A DNA stretch of 64,000 nt from DASSUW01 sp963792385 (GCA_963792385.1 CAWBVZ010000012.1:1116001-1180000), one strand, 5' to 3'; shown: positions 52,060 through 61,292, numbered from the stretch's first letter. The notes: generated by a model not told the origin, from the letters alone. Numbers and translations: made by a program.

Positions 52060-53898
52060 TCAGCCGCTTGTGTGCGCCCACCCGACGAAGGTGGAGCGCG
52101 CGCAGCGGAAGTTGACGACGCGGATCTCGTACGTCCCGGCCGTCGGGGCGCGGAAGTCCACGATCTCGCTCGTGTTGTCGAAGCTCGACGAGAAGAACGA
52201 CCCGCTCGGACCTCGCACCTGGAGATCCAGGTCGGCGCTCGGCCGGCTCGCATGGTCGACCGCAGACGGGTCGGCCGTCCAGGAGATCGCGGCGCGAAGC
52301 CGCTGATTCGCAACGAGCACGGTCGAGGAAACGACCTGCGATTGGCCGAACGTGTTGCAGTCGACGTGCTGGCCGCCGTGGCGGTTGTCGTCGAGGATCC
52401 GGACGGCCGTGTCGACGCCGATCATCCCCGCGCCGTCGACGTCGGAGAGCCGTGTCGCACCCTCGATGTTGTTCACGGCGCTCGACATCAGGATCGCGCG
52501 CAGCTGCTCGGGCCAGACGCCGAGGAACGGCTTTCGCTGGATGAGACGGGCAGCCGTCCCGGCGACCTGCGGCGCGGCGAAGCTGGTGCCGCTGTTGGTC
52601 TGGCCGGACCACGGAAACCCGTTCGACAGCATCTGGATGCTCGTCCCGGGCGCCGAGACCTCCGGCTTCTCGCGGTCGCCATTCGTTGACGTCGGGTCGA
52701 CGAAGCTGGAGGTGGCCGACATGACGTCGTTCGCTCGCGCGGGGGTGCCGCCCAGGTTGACGTCTCCGACGGCCAGGACGTTGTAGCCGTTGCCCGGCGA
52801 CGTGACGCGGCCGTCGCCCATGCCCCGGTTGCCGGCGGACTTGACGAAGAGTCGCCAGCGGTTGTGGACCAGGCCGTCGGCGTGGCGGTCGTTGGCGGTC
52901 ACGGCGCCGGTCGTGTCGGTGAAGTAGGAGTTGGTGATGACGCGCGCGCCCCAGTCGGCCGCCGAGTCGACGCGGGGCCGGTTGTCACCGGCGTTGCACC
53001 AGCTCCCGACCGACAGGCGCGACGCCGGCGCGAAGCCCTGGAGCGTGTTCCGGATCGGGAAGCCGAAGGCGCGAGCCACTCCTGCCCGGGCGCCGATGAT
53101 CCCGGCGACCCCGGTCGCGTGAGGCGTCGTCGTGCCGCATGACGGTCCCGGGTCGTTCCGCTCGATCCTCATGAACGGGTTGGTCGTGTCCGCCATGCCG
53201 TCGGCCTCCACGATGCCGACCTGAACGCCCGTGCCGTCGAGGGTGTTGGCCGGCGCCAGGTTCGCGCCGACGACTTCGCGCGACAGGTTCGTCTCGGAAC
53301 CGCCCTGCTCGAGGTCACCGTAGATCGTGTCGACCTGCTCGTCCTTCGCCAGCTCGCGGACGAAGCCGGCGGGCACCTCGGCCCACACGAGTGGGCTCGA
53401 GGTCGACGCGGCGGCCTGCTCGTCGAACCGGCGGAGTCGCTCGAGGAACGGGGTCGTCACCTCCGCGACCTCGGCGGCGCGCCGCTCCGTTTGGAGCTGC
53501 GCGAGTTTGTCGACGTCCCCTGAGCGCGCGCCTTCGCCCGGCCGCTTGCCCAGCGGTCGCTCGGGCTCGACGAGCCAGATCGCGACGGGCACGCGATCGT
53601 CGTCCGCGAGGCCGTCCAGATAGCGCGCGAGCCCGGGATCAAGCGCTCCGAACGCACCGCGCTGTTTGGCGCGGTCCTGATCGACGAGCGCCTCGATGTC
53701 GACTGGCCGTCCGTCCCCACCCGTCGCCCGGAGTGCGAGACCGTCCTTGGCCTCGATCTTCTCGACCGTTGCAGCGCTCGCGAGGGTCGGGAAGTTGGCC
53801 TCGGCCTTGTTCACGACGTCGCCGGGGGCCGCCGACGCCGCGGGCGCCAACGCCGCCAGCCCCGCCACGACTACGAGCACGGGTGTCCTGCGATGCAT
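52060..53898 (-). CDS. Secreted subtilisin-like serine protease (S8)
   Basis: The 612-residue product has a signal peptide (PVLVVVAGLAALAPAASA). The catalytic His is in PHATGVAGIIGA (about residue 260) and the Ser in NSGTSFAAPQVAGTAARLI (about 437). The Asp region is atypical: VQVGIVEADGMADTTNP (about 223-239) replaces the usual D-T/S-G, though an Asp is present. The C-terminal stretch ADLDLQVRGPSG to AGTYEIRVVNF is a pre-peptidase C-terminal-like beta domain. Such enzymes act outside the cell. Divergent from the GntR operon. Confidence 0.85.
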   Translation of the reverse strand: MHRRTPVLVVVAGLAALAPAASAAPGDVVNKAEANFPTLASAATVEKIEAKDGLALRATGGDGRPVDIEALVDQDRAKQRGAFGALDPGLARYLDGLADDDRVPVAIWLVEPERPLGKRPGEGARSGDVDKLAQLQTERRAAEVAEVTTPFLERLRRFDEQAAASTSSPLVWAEVPAGFVRELAKDEQVDTIYGDLEQGGSETNLSREVVGANLAPANTLDGTGVQVGIVEADGMADTTNPFMRIERNDPGPSCGTTTPHATGVAGIIGARAGVARAFGFPIRNTLQGFAPASRLSVGSWCNAGDNRPRVDSAADWGARVITNSYFTDTTGAVTANDRHADGLVHNRWRLFVKSAGNRGMGDGRVTSPGNGYNVLAVGDVNLGGTPARANDVMSATSSFVDPTSTNGDREKPEVSAPGTSIQMLSNGFPWSGQTNSGTSFAAPQVAGTAARLIQRKPFLGVWPEQLRAILMSSAVNNIEGATRLSDVDGAGMIGVDTAVRILDDNRHGGQHVDCNTFGQSQVVSSTVLVANQRLRAAISWTADPSAVDHASRPSADLDLQVRGPSGSFFSSSFDNTSEIVDFRAPTAGTYEIRVVNFRCARSTFVGWAHTSG

Positions 53899-54035
53899 TC
53901 GGATCCTCCAGGTCGGATGGTCGACGGGAGGAGGTATCCCGGATGGGCGTTGATGCGCCCTTGGTGTCGACTTACCGGAGCCTGCCCATGCCTCCGGGCA
54001 GTTCGACTGTCACGAGCCAACACCGGCGGCGCGGC

Positions 54036-54075
54036 TTGACACTTGCCCGCCAATTGGTCTAGAACTTGACCAGTT
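54036..54075 (+). promoter_or_regulatory. Promoter with overlapping GntR-type operator
   Basis: A consensus -35 TTGACA lies at 54036-54041 with a -10-like TAGAAC at 54060-54065. The inverted repeat AATTGGTC (54052-54059) / GACCAGTT (54068-54075) covers the -10, with an 8-nt spacer. Transcription would begin about at the regulator's start codon, consistent with a leaderless mRNA. FadR-type GntR proteins bind TGGT...ACCA dyads, so autorepression is likely. Confidence 0.6.
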
Positions 54076-54076
54076 G

Positions 54077-54832
54077 GTGGAATTCACACCCATCGAGAGT
54101 CGCCAGCTGTTCGAGGAGGCGCTTACGCAGATCGCAGACGCTGTGTGGCTCGGGGACCTCGCGATCGGCGACCGCCTTCCATCCGAGCGCGTCATGGCAG
54201 CGCAGATGAACATCAGCCGCCCGACGCTGCGGGAGGCAATCCGGGCGTTGAGCGAGTGCGGACTGCTCGAGGTTCGGCCAGGAGCGGGCGCGTACGTTCG
54301 GGGTCACCAACTCCCGGCTGGGCTCGTTGAAGAGCGTGCGCGCGTCCGGATCAGCGAGGTTGCCCAGGTGCTCGAGGCACGGCGCGCCCTTGAACCGCAG
54401 ATCGCCCAGCTCGCGGCAATCGAAACGCGCCCGGCGGACTTGACCGCGATGGAGCGAGCGATGGACCGGCAAGCCCGTGCGGGCGACGATCGCGACCGGT
54501 TCCTCCGTTACGAGATCGCCTTTCATCTCAGCCTGGCGCGCGCCGCTCAGAACCCAGTGCTCGAGCCGCTGATGAAGCGGATCCTCGCGAAGGTCGAGAG
54601 CGCGATGGACATGGTGCTCCTCGACCACGACGTCGAGCGCACGATCGACATGCACGCGCGCACGATCGAGGCCATCCGCGGCGGCGACCCGCAGGAGATC
54701 GACGTTGTCATGGATGAGCACCTGGCCATGACCGAGGCCGTATGGGAAGCGGCGACCCAAGGCGCTCGACCACGACTGCTGGGCCGCCGCGCTCGGGACC
54801 TCTCACTCACGACGTCCGCGCGCGATGCCTGA
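54077..54832 (+). CDS. GntR-family regulator, FadR subfamily
   Basis: The product has about 251 residues from GTG 54077 (TTG 54074 is the in-frame alternative). The winged helix at residues about 8-75 has AIGDRLPSERVMAAQMNISR and PTLREAIRALSECGLLEVRP. An all-helical FCD ligand domain follows, with a metal-site pattern R-x-x-x-E, D-x-x-FH (RYEIAFHLSLARAAQNPV) and a later MHARTIEAIRGGD. There is no Shine-Dalgarno; the promoter suggests a leaderless transcript. It precedes and overlaps the aminotransferase gene, so it probably represses its own operon. Confidence 0.87.
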   Translation: MEFTPIESRQLFEEALTQIADAVWLGDLAIGDRLPSERVMAAQMNISRPTLREAIRALSECGLLEVRPGAGAYVRGHQLPAGLVEERARVRISEVAQVLEARRALEPQIAQLAAIETRPADLTAMERAMDRQARAGDDRDRFLRYEIAFHLSLARAAQNPVLEPLMKRILAKVESAMDMVLLDHDVERTIDMHARTIEAIRGGDPQEIDVVMDEHLAMTEAVWEAATQGARPRLLGRRARDLSLTTSARDA

Positions 54833-56003
54833 GACCAGGATGGTTTCCTTGGCAGCCGCGGTATGGGAGTTGCCGCCGTCCGGAATCCGCGATCTCGCGA
54901 ACGCCGCTGCCGAGATTCCAGGAGCGATCCGCCTCGATCTCGGGCAGCCGGCGTTCCGGACGCCGCCGCACATCTCCGATGCTGCCAAAGCCGCGATCGA
55001 CGAGGGATTCACCCAGTACACGCAAACGCTTGGCACGCCGTCGCTGCGGGACGCTGTCCGCGAGAAGCTGGCCCGGGTGAACGACCTCGACCTGAAGACC
55101 ATCGACGTCGCATGCACGGCGGGTGGCGTAGGGGCGGTGGCGGCCGGTATGGCCGCCGTCTTGAGCGCAGGCGACGAGGTGCTCATCCCGGACCCGGCTT
55201 GGCCGAACTACCGGATGATCTGCGCCTGGCTCGGTGCGCGCCCGGTGCCGTACCCATGCCCGGCCGACAACGGGTTCGTGCCGGACGTCGAGCGGTTGGC
55301 CGAGCTCGTCAGCCCGCGCACCCGCATGCTCGTCGTGAACAGCCCCAACAACCCGACGGGCGCCGTGTACGGCTCGTCGACGCTGGAGGCACTTGCGCGC
55401 CTCGCCCACGATCGAGAGATCGCGCTGCTGAGCGATGAGTGCTACGACGAGATCCGCTTCGACGGATCCACCCTTGGGCTGTCCAAGGTCGCCGAAGGCT
55501 ACCCCGGGCTCATCTCGGTCTTCAGCTGCTCGAAGACATACGCGATGACGGGCTGGAGGCTCGGATACTTGAGCGCCCACCCAGACGTGCTCGCGAGCAT
55601 CGGAAAGGTGCTCGAGTCCTACAGCAGCTGCCCGAGCTCGATCTCGCAGGCAGCTGCCGAGGCCGCGCTTCGAGGCCCGAGCGACTGTGTCGTCGAGATG
55701 GTCGGCGCCTACCGCGAGCGGCGCGACGTCGTCGTCAGTGAGCTAGCCGGCACGGATCTGCTGCTCCACACGCCGGAGGGCGCGTTCTATGCGATCGTCG
55801 GGACGGGCGGCGTCGGCATCTCGAGCCGCGATTTCGCGTTCGGTCTTCTCCGCGAGCAGCGGGTCTCAGTTGCGCCGGGCAGCGCATTCGGGTCCTTTGA
55901 CGACGGTGTCCGCGTCTCGCTCGCCGGATCCGCCGGCGACCTGTCCGAGGGGCTTTCTCGGCTCCGGCGATACACGACGACTCTGAAGGGACGAGAGACA
56001 TGA
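54825..56003 (+). CDS. PLP-dependent aminotransferase, class I/II
   Basis: The product has 392 residues. Fold-type I features: IRLDLGQPAFRTPPHI, YTQTLGTPSLRDAVREKL, PAWPNYRMICAWLGA, VVNSPNNPTGAVYGSS, LLSDECYDEIRF, and the PLP Lys in SCSKTYAMTGWRLGYLS. A C-terminal GVRVSLAG carries the carboxylate-binding Arg. The substrate (aspartate, aromatic or branched amino acid) cannot be fixed. The start overlaps the GntR stop by 8 nt and the stop overlaps the cupin start as ATGA. It is a clear paralogue of the aminotransferase at 62857. Confidence 0.88.
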   Translation: MPETRMVSLAAAVWELPPSGIRDLANAAAEIPGAIRLDLGQPAFRTPPHISDAAKAAIDEGFTQYTQTLGTPSLRDAVREKLARVNDLDLKTIDVACTAGGVGAVAAGMAAVLSAGDEVLIPDPAWPNYRMICAWLGARPVPYPCPADNGFVPDVERLAELVSPRTRMLVVNSPNNPTGAVYGSSTLEALARLAHDREIALLSDECYDEIRFDGSTLGLSKVAEGYPGLISVFSCSKTYAMTGWRLGYLSAHPDVLASIGKVLESYSSCPSSISQAAAEAALRGPSDCVVEMVGAYRERRDVVVSELAGTDLLLHTPEGAFYAIVGTGGVGISSRDFAFGLLREQRVSVAPGSAFGSFDDGVRVSLAGSAGDLSEGLSRLRRYTTTLKGRET

Positions 56004-56389
56004 GCTCGAGCCAACCACGTGCGCAATTCTTCAAGTTCGAGACGGCTTCCCCGTTGACGCCGGTCGCGGGCGTGACGATGAGGACGGCGTACGGCTCGAA
56101 GGGCTCTCTCAGCCTGGTCCGGCTCGAGCCAGGCGCCGAGGTACCCATCCACAGCCATCCGCACGAACAACTCGGCATCGTCCTCGAAGGCGTGGAGATC
56201 CTGTTGGTCGACGGGGAGGAGCACCACGTGCAGCCCCAGCAGGCTTACGTCATCCCCGGCGGAGTCGAGCATGGCGGCCGCGGGGGCCCGGAAGGCTGCC
56301 TCGCCTTGGACATCTTCATTCCGACCCGCGAGGACTACCGTGCGGGGGCCGCGCCGCCGCTCGGCGCCCTCGAGACCGCAGAGGGATAG
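56000..56389 (+). CDS. Cupin-domain protein
   Basis: The 129-residue product is a single cupin. Motif 1 is GAEVPIHSHPHEQLGIVLEG (metal ligands H-x-H and E/Q) and motif 2 is QQAYVIPGGVEHGG with the third His. Small stand-alone cupins may be enzymes, isomerases or ligand sensors. It is in the middle of the GntR-aminotransferase-cupin-SDR operon with ATGA coupling to the gene before, so a metabolic role in that pathway is likely. Confidence 0.85.
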   Translation: MSSSQPRAQFFKFETASPLTPVAGVTMRTAYGSKGSLSLVRLEPGAEVPIHSHPHEQLGIVLEGVEILLVDGEEHHVQPQQAYVIPGGVEHGGRGGPEGCLALDIFIPTREDYRAGAAPPLGALETAEG

Positions 56390-56395
56390 CCGATC

Positions 56396-57145
56396 GTGCT
56401 GCTGTCGCTGGAGGGACGGCGAGCTGTCGTCCCCGCGGCCTCCGCCGGGCTCGGCTTCGCCGCCGCCGCGGCGCTTGCCGAGGAGGGCGCGCAAGTCGTC
56501 ATCTGTGGAAGGGACGCCACGCGAGTCGACGAGGCTGTGGGCCGGTTGGGCCCGGGCGCCGGCGGAGTTGTGGCTGACGTGGGCACGGCCGCCGGTGCAG
56601 CGGACTGCATCGCGAGGGCGGAGGAGGCGTTGCAGGGGCCGATCGACATCCTCGTGCTGAACGGCCCTGGGCCTGCGCCCGGGAACTTCGCGTCGGTTCA
56701 CAGTGCCGACTACGCCCGCGGTGTCGAGGGCACCCTGCTCGCGCCGATCGAGATGTGCTGCCGGGTCGTTCCTGGGATGCGTGAGCGATCGTGGGGACGA
56801 GTCGTCGCGATCACGTCTGTCGCGGTTCGCCAGCCGATCTCGAACCTCATCATCTCCAACACCGCCAGGACGGGGTTGACAGCTTTTCTGAAGACCCTCG
56901 CACTCGAGACGGCAGCGGAAGGCGTCACGGTGAACTCCGTTCAGCCGGGGCTTCACGGAACCGCTCGGCTGCTCGAGGTCTACGGCGACAGGGTGGACGA
57001 CGAGATCAGCCACATTCCCGCCGGACGGCTGGGCGGTGTGAAGGACTTCGGCCAGATCATCGCGTTCCTGTGCTCCGAACCGGCGTCGTATGTCACCGGC
57101 GCCGCGCTGCAGGTGGACGGTGGCCTGCACCGAGGACTCATGTAA
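56396..57145 (+). CDS. SDR-family oxidoreductase
   Basis: The 249-residue product starts with GTG. The nucleotide-binding loop is PAASAGLGFAAAAALAEEGA (ASxGLG rather than the common GxxxGxG). LVLNGPGPAPGNF replaces the NNAG motif. The catalytic region ITSVAVRQPISNLIISNTAR has Asn-Thr-Ala-Arg where Y-x-x-x-K normally occurs. A C-terminal YVTGAALQVDGG is typical of FabG-like enzymes. The altered active site is shared by a recognisable SDR subgroup with SNTAR sequences. It lies 6 nt after the cupin and ends the operon. Confidence 0.82.
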   Translation: MLLSLEGRRAVVPAASAGLGFAAAAALAEEGAQVVICGRDATRVDEAVGRLGPGAGGVVADVGTAAGAADCIARAEEALQGPIDILVLNGPGPAPGNFASVHSADYARGVEGTLLAPIEMCCRVVPGMRERSWGRVVAITSVAVRQPISNLIISNTARTGLTAFLKTLALETAAEGVTVNSVQPGLHGTARLLEVYGDRVDDEISHIPAGRLGGVKDFGQIIAFLCSEPASYVTGAALQVDGGLHRGLM

Positions 57146-57157
57146 GCCGGGTGCCGC

Positions 57158-58174
57158 TCACCGGGGGTCGGCGACGGCCCCGTTGTCGAGCGAGGCGTCT
57201 CCCACTGCGTATGCCGACGTCATGACGAGGTCGACTGCGGCGTGCACGGCCTGTAACCGCGGAACCGCGACCCCCACCAGCTCGGCGAGCTCGATCACGG
57301 CGGTTGTGATCGCCGCCAGTTCGAGCTCCTTTCCGGCCTCGTAGTCCTGGAGCATCGATGTCTTGTGGTCGCCGACCTTGCGGGCGCCCTCGAGGCGGCG
57401 CTCCACATCGATCTTGGGGTGACTTCCGAGTGCCACCGCGACCGCGAGGACCTCCTCCATGATCTCGCGCACGAGCACGCGGGTGGAGGGGTGGGTGCAG
57501 AGCTCGCCGAGCGTTGCGCCGGTCAGGACGCTCAACGGGTTCAGTGCGACGTTGCCCATCAGCTTGATCCACAGCTCTGCTCGGATGTCGGCGGTGATCG
57601 GGCACTTGAGCCCGCCGGCCACCATCGCTTCGCTGAACACTTTGCAGCGCGGCGAGATCGCGCCGTCCGGCTCGCCGATCGAGAAGCGCGTCCCCTCGAT
57701 GTGGCGGACGACGCCCGGGGCGTCGAGCTCGGTCGAGCAGTAGACCACGCAGCCGATCGCCCGCTCGGGACCCATCACGGCCGACACGGCGCCGCCGGGG
57801 TCGACGGCCTCGACGCGTCGTCCGCGGTGAGGCCCGGGCAGCTCGTGGAAGTACCACCACGGCACGCCGTTCTGCGCCGCGACGACAGACGTCTCGGGGC
57901 CGAGCAGAGGCTCGAGCAGCGGCCCCGCGGCGGCGTACGAGTACGCCTTCAGACCGAGAAAGACCGCATCGACCGGACCGATCTCGCTCGGGTCGTCGGT
58001 GGCGGGCGGCCGCGCGGTGAAATCGCCGCGCGGACTCAGCACCCTGACGCCATCGCGCTGGAGCGCCTGCAGGTGCGCGCCGCGGGCAATCAGGTGGACG
58101 TCGGCGCCGCCGCGGGCGAGCGCGGCGCCGACGTAGGCGCCGATGGCGCCGGCGCCGAGGACGGCGATTCTCAT
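57158..58174 (-). CDS. Ketopantoate reductase-like (PanE/ApbA family) oxidoreductase
   Basis: The 338-residue product has an N-terminal Rossmann motif RIAVLGAGAIGAYVGAALAR, DAVFLGLKAYSYAAAGPLLE, and VVAAQNGVPWWYF matching the family's Q-N-G signature. The catalytic Lys is in ELWIKLMGNVALNPLSVLTG, and KTSMLQDYEAGKELELAAI lies at the C-terminal dimer region. Members reduce 2-keto acids with NADPH; because of its neighbours a catabolic keto-acid role is as likely as pantothenate synthesis. The ATG overlaps the ligase stop as ATGA. Confidence 0.85.
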   Translation of the reverse strand: MRIAVLGAGAIGAYVGAALARGGADVHLIARGAHLQALQRDGVRVLSPRGDFTARPPATDDPSEIGPVDAVFLGLKAYSYAAAGPLLEPLLGPETSVVAAQNGVPWWYFHELPGPHRGRRVEAVDPGGAVSAVMGPERAIGCVVYCSTELDAPGVVRHIEGTRFSIGEPDGAISPRCKVFSEAMVAGGLKCPITADIRAELWIKLMGNVALNPLSVLTGATLGELCTHPSTRVLVREIMEEVLAVAVALGSHPKIDVERRLEGARKVGDHKTSMLQDYEAGKELELAAITTAVIELAELVGVAVPRLQAVHAAVDLVMTSAYAVGDASLDNGAVADPR

Positions 58175-59664
58175 GACGCCAGCAACTCCGCCATTGCCCG
58201 GCGTTGGATCTTGCCCGTCGGTCCCTTGGGGATCTCATCCACGATCGCGATGAACGCCGGCACCTTGAAGGCCGCGAGCCGATCGGCGCAGTGCGCCGTC
58301 AAGGCGCGGACATCGGCGTCGGTCGCCCGGACTACGACTGCCGCGCCGACCTTCTCGCCGTACTTGGCGTCGGGCGCCGCGAACGCGACGGCCTCGGCCA
58401 CCGCGGGGTGCGACAGCAGCGCCTCCTCGACCTCGTGCGGGGAGATCTTCTCGCCCGCGCGATTGATGAGCTCCTTGAGGCGGCCGTCGAGCGTGAGATA
58501 GCCGTCATCGGAAAGCCGGCCGCGATCTCCAGTGCGGAACCACCCGTCGCGGAACGCCTCCGCATTGGCGTCGGGACGGTCGCGATAACTGTCGACGATC
58601 GACAGCCCTCGCACCGAGACCTCGCCGGACCCGCCGGCGACCACCGGCCGCCACGCATCGTCGAGGATCGCGAGCTCGACCCCGGTCGCGAGGCCGACCG
58701 TGCGCGGTCGGCGCTCGCCGGGAGGGAGTGGATTCGACGCCATCTGGTGCGTCGCCTCGGTCATGCCGTAGGCCTCCACGAGCGGTGTCTGGAACCGCTC
58801 CTCGAACTGCGACCACAGTGGTTCCGGGAGCGCGGATGAGCACGACCGCGCGAACCGCAGGCGATGCTTTGGCGCGCCGCGATCGGGCTCATGCGCGCGG
58901 GCGAGGAGTTTCTGATGGATCGTCGGCACCGCCGAGTACCAGGTGGCCCCGACGCTCGCACCGTCCTCCCAGAACGCTCCGGCGTTGAAGCGGCCCGGGA
59001 TCGCGACCGTGCCGCCGCTCGCGAGCGTCGCGAGCGTCGAGGCGACGAGGCCGTGCACGTGGAAGAGCGGCATCACGCAGTGGCTGACGTCCGCTTCCCC
59101 GAGGCCGTAGGTCGCCACAATCGTGCGCGCCGATCGGACGAGGTTCCGCTGGCGCAGCGGCACGAGCTTCGGGCGGCTGGTCGTGCCGCTCGTATGGAGC
59201 AGCAACGCGATGCTGTCCGGCGTTCCCGTCGCGTGGCCATGGGCCGGCGTCACCCCCTCGAGCTTCGCGTCCGGCCCGAGCATGTGGACGGGCAGCTCGA
59301 GCTGTCGGGCGGCCGCGACCGGATTCTCGCCGGCCGTGCTGTCCAGCACGATCGCCTGCGGCTGGAGATCGTCGAGGTAGCCGCGCAGCTCCTGCTCGGT
59401 GTAGGCCGGGTTCAGCGGCGCTGCCGCTGCGCCGGCCGCGATGATCCCGAGGAAGGCCACGACGAACGGTGGGCCGTTGCCCAGCGAGAGCGCGACGGTG
59501 TCGCCGGCGCCGATACCGACCGCGGCCAGCTGACATGCCAGCGCGTCCACGGCGTCGTGCAGCTCGGCGTAGCTCAGCGACTCCGCTCCCGGTCGCACGA
59601 GCGCCGGGTGGGCGTCGGCACGCGTAATCGCCGCGAGCAGCGTGAGCGGTTGATCTCCGGCCAT
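58171..59664 (-). CDS. Acyl-CoA synthetase, oxalyl-CoA synthetase (AAE3/Pcs60)-like
   Basis: The product has about 497 residues from ATG 59664, with an AAAGG Shine-Dalgarno; ATG 59676 is possible. Features are LLLHTSGTTSRPKLVPLRQR, VMPLFHVHGLVASTLATLAS, ATWYSAVPTIHQKLLARA, RFARSCSSALPEPLWSQFEE, AYGMTEATHQMASNPLPPGE, GRLKELINRAGEKISPHEVE and terminal PKGPTGKIQRR. The RSCSSAL and TEATHQM-SNPLPPG blocks are those of plant/yeast oxalate-CoA ligases (from memory), so oxalate or a similar small dicarboxylate is a reasonable substrate guess. It is coupled to the reductase gene behind it. Confidence 0.82.
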   Translation of the reverse strand: MAGDQPLTLLAAITRADAHPALVRPGAESLSYAELHDAVDALACQLAAVGIGAGDTVALSLGNGPPFVVAFLGIIAAGAAAAPLNPAYTEQELRGYLDDLQPQAIVLDSTAGENPVAAARQLELPVHMLGPDAKLEGVTPAHGHATGTPDSIALLLHTSGTTSRPKLVPLRQRNLVRSARTIVATYGLGEADVSHCVMPLFHVHGLVASTLATLASGGTVAIPGRFNAGAFWEDGASVGATWYSAVPTIHQKLLARAHEPDRGAPKHRLRFARSCSSALPEPLWSQFEERFQTPLVEAYGMTEATHQMASNPLPPGERRPRTVGLATGVELAILDDAWRPVVAGGSGEVSVRGLSIVDSYRDRPDANAEAFRDGWFRTGDRGRLSDDGYLTLDGRLKELINRAGEKISPHEVEEALLSHPAVAEAVAFAAPDAKYGEKVGAAVVVRATDADVRALTAHCADRLAAFKVPAFIAIVDEIPKGPTGKIQRRAMAELLAS

Positions 59665-59690
59665 GGGACCTTTCATGTGAGATGATTTGC

Positions 59691-59715
59691 CAATGGTCCT
59701 ACCAACTGACCAGTG
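59691..59715. promoter_or_regulatory. GntR-type operator-like inverted repeat
   Basis: CAATGGTC (59691-59698) is mirrored by GACCAGTG (59708-59715) with one mismatch and a 9-nt spacer. Within it TGGT-CCT-ACCA (59694-59704) is a perfect FadR-family core. It lies between the divergent ligase and GntR genes. The same half-site, with an 8-nt spacer, occurs at 54052-54075 before the other GntR gene. Confidence 0.6.
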
Positions 59716-59772
59716 CATTGTCGAGGCGGCGCGGCGGACTTTGCGCGCCGATGAGCGCCCCGTGCCCTGAAG

Positions 59773-60504
59773 ATGAGCGGTGGAGCACCCGCGACGGTCG
59801 ATTGGTCATCGGTGCGCGTGGGCGGCCGCTCCGTTGCGGACGACCTCGTCGCGCGGCTGCGGCGCATGATCTTCGACGGCGAGCTCGTCCCGGGCGCGAA
59901 GCTGCCGCCCGAACGCGAGCTGCAAGCCGTGCTCGGGGTGTCCCGTGTCTCCGTGCGCGAGGCGCTGCATCAGCTCGAGCTCCAGGGACTCGTGGACCGT
60001 CGTCCCGGGCGTGGGACGGTCGTCGTCGCCCCCGATCGCTCGGACCGGGCGGCGACACTGCTCGCCCGGTTGACCGCAGCGGATCGGGACCTGCTCGAGC
60101 TGATGGACCTTCGCGCGGCGATCGAGCCGCCGATCGCCGCGCGCGCCGCTGCCCGAGCGACCGCTGCCGACGTCCTGCAGCTCCGCGACCTCGTCGATGA
60201 GATGCAGCGCACGTCGGCGGTGGAGCGCGTCATCGAGCTCGACGAGGCATTCCACGCGGCGATCGCGCGCGCGACCCACAACCCGCTGTTCTCACAGCTC
60301 CTCGACGTGATCCGCGACTGGCTGCGGGCAACGCGTGGCGTGGCGCTTCAGAGCGGTCGGCGGCGTCGCGAGTCGATCGCGGCGCACACCCGCATCGTCA
60401 CCGCGATCGCCGCCCGTGATGCGGACGCCGCCGCCGTGGCGATGCGCGAGCACATCGAAACGGTGAACCGGCTCCTCGAGGCGAGCCCAGGAGAGCCCTC
60501 GTGA
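59773..60504 (+). CDS. GntR-family regulator, FadR subfamily
   Basis: The product has 243 residues. The winged helix (about 18-85) contains VADDLVARLRRMIFDGELVP, GAKLPPERELQAVLGVSRVS, VREALHQLELQGLVDRRPGR and GTVV. The FCD ligand domain has MDLRAAIEPPIAARAA, ELDEAFHAAIARATHNPL and AHTRIVTAIAARDADAAAVA. It is divergent from the oxalyl-CoA-synthetase-like gene across a matching operator. Its stop overlaps the SDR start as GTGA, giving a GntR-SDR-response-regulator operon. Confidence 0.87.
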   Translation: MSGGAPATVDWSSVRVGGRSVADDLVARLRRMIFDGELVPGAKLPPERELQAVLGVSRVSVREALHQLELQGLVDRRPGRGTVVVAPDRSDRAATLLARLTAADRDLLELMDLRAAIEPPIAARAAARATAADVLQLRDLVDEMQRTSAVERVIELDEAFHAAIARATHNPLFSQLLDVIRDWLRATRGVALQSGRRRRESIAAHTRIVTAIAARDADAAAVAMREHIETVNRLLEASPGEPS

Positions 60505-61292
60505 GCGGATCCGCGATGGTCACGGGAGCCTCCTCGGGCATCGGGCGGGCGTATGCCGAGGCGCTCGCGTGCAGAGCGTGGGACCTCGTGTTGGTCGCGC
60601 GCCGTGGCGAGCGGCTGGCCGCGCTCGCGGGCATGCTCTCGGCCCGGCATGGCGTGGTCGTCGAGACCCTGGTCGTCGACCTGGCCGACGCCGACGGTCG
60701 CGGCCGCGCGGCCGATCGCGCGGCCGCCGGGGTCGACATGCTCGTCAACAACGCCGGGTTCGGCAGCGTCGCGCCGTTCGCCGAGCTCGACCCCGAAGTG
60801 GCGGACGCGATGGTCGACGTGCACGTCCGGGCGCCGCTCGACATCACGCGCGCGGCCGTGCCTCCGATGCTGGCTGCCGGCAGCGGAACGATCGTGAACG
60901 TCGCGTCCGGCCTGGCGTTCTCCGGCGCGCTGGCGCGCGACGCGCGGAAGCGGCGCGTGTCGATCGTCTATGCGGGTGCCAAGGCGTTCGTCGTCACGTT
61001 CACGCGCGCGCTCGCGTCGGAGCTGGACGGCACCGGGATCCGCGTCCAGGCGCTCTGCCCGTCGGCGACCGCGACGGAGTTCCACGGGCGCGACACCCCG
61101 GCTTCGGCGATGCGCGCGGACGACGTCGTCGCGGCCTCTTTGCATGGCCTCGACCGTGGCGAGGTGCTCTGCCTCCCGGGGCTGGAGGACGCCGGGCTCG
61201 CCGATCGGCTGGCTGCGCTCGAGCTCGCGCTGCTGGAGGGCAATGCCGGTCCGGAGCTCGCCGAGCGCTACCGGCGCGGAGTGGTCGCATGA
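60501..61292 (+). CDS. SDR-family oxidoreductase (classical)
   Basis: The product has 263 residues from GTG 60501. It has a full classical active site: AMVTGASSGIGRAYAEAL, VDMLVNNAGFGSVAPFAELD, and the catalytic Tyr-Lys in IVYAGAKAFVVTFTRALASE. CPSATATEFHGRDTP is also present. This arrangement resembles SDR46/YqjQ-like enzymes acting on hydrophobic or keto substrates. Unlike the other two SDRs in the window it keeps Y-x-x-x-K. It is coupled on both sides (GTGA before, ATGA after). Confidence 0.87.
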   Translation: MSGSAMVTGASSGIGRAYAEALACRAWDLVLVARRGERLAALAGMLSARHGVVVETLVVDLADADGRGRAADRAAAGVDMLVNNAGFGSVAPFAELDPEVADAMVDVHVRAPLDITRAAVPPMLAAGSGTIVNVASGLAFSGALARDARKRRVSIVYAGAKAFVVTFTRALASELDGTGIRVQALCPSATATEFHGRDTPASAMRADDVVAASLHGLDRGEVLCLPGLEDAGLADRLAALELALLEGNAGPELAERYRRGVVA

